Assembly: GCF_050436995.1 (NCBI RefSeq)
Contig: NC_134755.1
Coordinates: 1,799,001 to 1,863,000 of the forward strand
Origin: Anticarsia gemmatalis
Taxonomy: Eukaryota; Arthropoda; Insecta; Lepidoptera; Erebidae
Length of the DNA stretch: 64,000 nt
Direction of reading: 5' to 3'
Shown: one piece after another, positions 62,201-64,000 of the stretch
Layout of the letters: the number at the start of each line of letters is the position of its first letter
Numbering within the stretch: the stretch's first letter is position 1
The notes under the pieces: generated by a model
Told to the model about the DNA's origin: nothing
Seen by the model: only the letters and a program-made list of their open reading frames with translations
The model's database searches: none
Position numbers and translations under genes: made by a program

Positions 62201-64000
62201 TTGATTTAATATATTTTTTCGTATAAAATTCTGTCCTTTCAAAACAGGAGTTGTGTCAACAAATCGTTGTTTTTCGAACATTCATATTTATTAAATCTTA
62301 GATTATTTTCTTGAGAATGTTGACTGATATGAATTAATGTTGTAGAAAATAACGATGATATAAATATTTATTGTTTTAGTTCTAAGATCCCTAAAAGATA
62401 CAAAATGTTGGACATTTTGCGATAGAATATCTAAACGACGAAAATATTGCTGGAAATTTATAGCGGGAGTAGAATCTGAAGACTAATTGGCTTTAGTGCA
62501 AATCCATCAATCTGTGTGATCAAACATCGTCAATCTTTGGTTGAGTGACTGCTATTTGCGTATAGAGCCTTCGTATAAGCACGTCTAAACATCTTGTATA
62601 ATTTTGTATAAGGGCCAAATTATTTTGGATAATGCTTGATAGTGTTCATTGAAAACAAGGACCTAAACTAAAAGTAAAATGTTTCGAAGTTATATAAAAT
62701 GACTATTTTATTTTTGTACCGAATTTATTCGTTGAAAACATTCCGGCGATAAAATTAAATCTAAAGTTTAAAAGCATTACTACAATAAAACAAAATGACA
62801 AATAGTGAAACTATTCCCCTAAAATAAATTATTCCGAGTGCAACGTTCAAACAAACAAATCTTCTTGCACTCACAAATTTTCTTTAAGACTCTCCCGAGT
62901 GCTATACAAAAGCATGTCTTGAAAAAATTAAACAATAGAATTGCAAATGAAGTCGTTTTCTAATGTTGGATGATCCTCGAACCCCTTTGTAGAACAACTT
63001 GTGGAATTTAATATCATCAAAATGCAAGATACGAGATTGAACGCAAGAATGCTAGCGATTCGAGAGGTCGAAACTAAATAAGTGGGCACATATCTTGTAA
63101 CTCTTATTTGATAAGTTGAATGTTCCTTTGACAATCTCCAAGAGATTTTCACTGGGTTTATTTCGTACAGGCTTTTATTCGATTTCTTTGTAAAAGGGTT
63201 CGGCCACTTATGGTAAGTTATCCAATTTCAATATGTGCAACTTCTTGAAAAGTTTCCGAGGATATTTACCGGAGGCCGACCGTTGAAGACAAACACGGAT
63301 AAAAAGGCCATCTTATATGGAAAAGGGAACTTGAAAATTTTCTAGTGGGTAATTTTTAGTGTAGTTTGAGACGTCCATTCTTAATATGACTTCATTAGAC
63401 CTACATTTTTACCTATATGTATAAACTAGTCTAGATACTTAGAAAGAGAATTTTTATGGACAAAATTGGATGAGTAGTTTCCCTTGCCGGTCAATAATCT
63501 TATGAAGAATCAAATAGACAATACCTATATATAAAAGTCTATTTTTTTGTATTGGACTCTTATATGCCTAAAACATGTAACCTGAAATAACGTATGCCCA
63601 CCTCAAAAATTATTTAAAGTGGTTTCATATCCACCTGTTTTTACTTTCAACTTTATGTACGTAAAGATGCAAATATTGTGATGAGTGCCGAGCTGTTAAA
63701 CATAATATTATTATTTAAACGACGCAGTCAATATAAATATCGTAAAATATTCATGCATCTGATGGTCGAATATTGATGGTGCAAAATTGTATTTTTATTC
63801 AACATTTAACGATCTTGAATGAATCATTTTGTAAATTACTTTACAAGGCAACAAAGAATATAAGAATAGTAACTGTTATTCTACACATGCATTGGATGTG
63901 AAACCTACTAATATTTTTCGAGGAGAGTATACCATTTTTCAGGTTAGTACTAAAGAGATTTACAAATACCTCAGCGGTCCGCGCTGACTTCGCCTGGTTA

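Larger units (their letters stand above)
53217..64000. other. Gene-free AT-rich interval
   Basis: Only the Harbinger derivative, two LINE-tail scraps and the AAATC-rich repeat could be recognised. A small patch at 53990-54260 is somewhat GC-richer (open frame 53903-54103, plus strand) without a known protein pattern. Nothing is seen from 59300 to 64000. Confidence 0.5.

Overview
This window is eukaryotic, AT-rich, gene-poor and full of transposon relics. The repeats point to a moth or butterfly (Lepidoptera): several dispersed families here are, to my knowledge, typical of lepidopteran genomes. They include the element carrying a (GTTT)n run and ending in GGGTCAGCTAGT, tRNA-derived SINEs, LINE tails ending near GCAGTGGGACATTAA, and TTA-flanked Harbinger-type MITEs. 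There is no operon structure, no CRISPR array, no rRNA and no convincing tRNA gene.

The only protein-coding sequence I can support lies on the minus strand between 26717 and 3575. It is six exons of the Beaten path (Beat) family, two-Ig-domain secreted or membrane-tethered proteins that in flies bind Sidestep-family receptors in axon guidance and synaptic matching. In transcript order they are a2 (26717-26509), b2 (25815-25677), a1 (21492-21284), b1 (9594-9459), c (8888-8755) and d (3776-3575). a+b encode the first Ig domain and c+d the second. All six have GT-AG boundaries, and the phases run 1-0-1-0-1. There are therefore two Ig1 cassettes, about 68% identical over exon a by my hand count, but only one visible set of Ig2 exons. 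Either these are two tandem paralogs with the Ig2 exons of the upstream one not seen, or they are alternative Ig1 cassettes spliced to a shared Ig2. The signal-peptide exon(s) and the C-terminal exon were not found.

The exons cover about 1 kb; the rest is intron or intergenic DNA. Nine copies of a ~170-bp terminal-inverted-repeat MITE and six copies of the ~245-bp (GTTT)n element are spread along the window. From 26718 to 64000 I find no exon. That part holds a 2.25-kb DNA transposon (38248-40502) with 18-bp perfect inverted ends, an imperfect 70-bp hairpin and a ~540-bp array of a 9-bp repeat. It also holds a tandem pair of perfect palindromes (45311-45421), a ~1-kb transposon whose two halves carry opposed GAATAGGGACG-type motifs (52213-53216), and a 600-bp GC-rich Harbinger derivative (57162-57761) that still starts like a MADF-domain protein. 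A 185-bp retroposon fragment at 43594-43778 keeps a perfect 12-bp target duplication.
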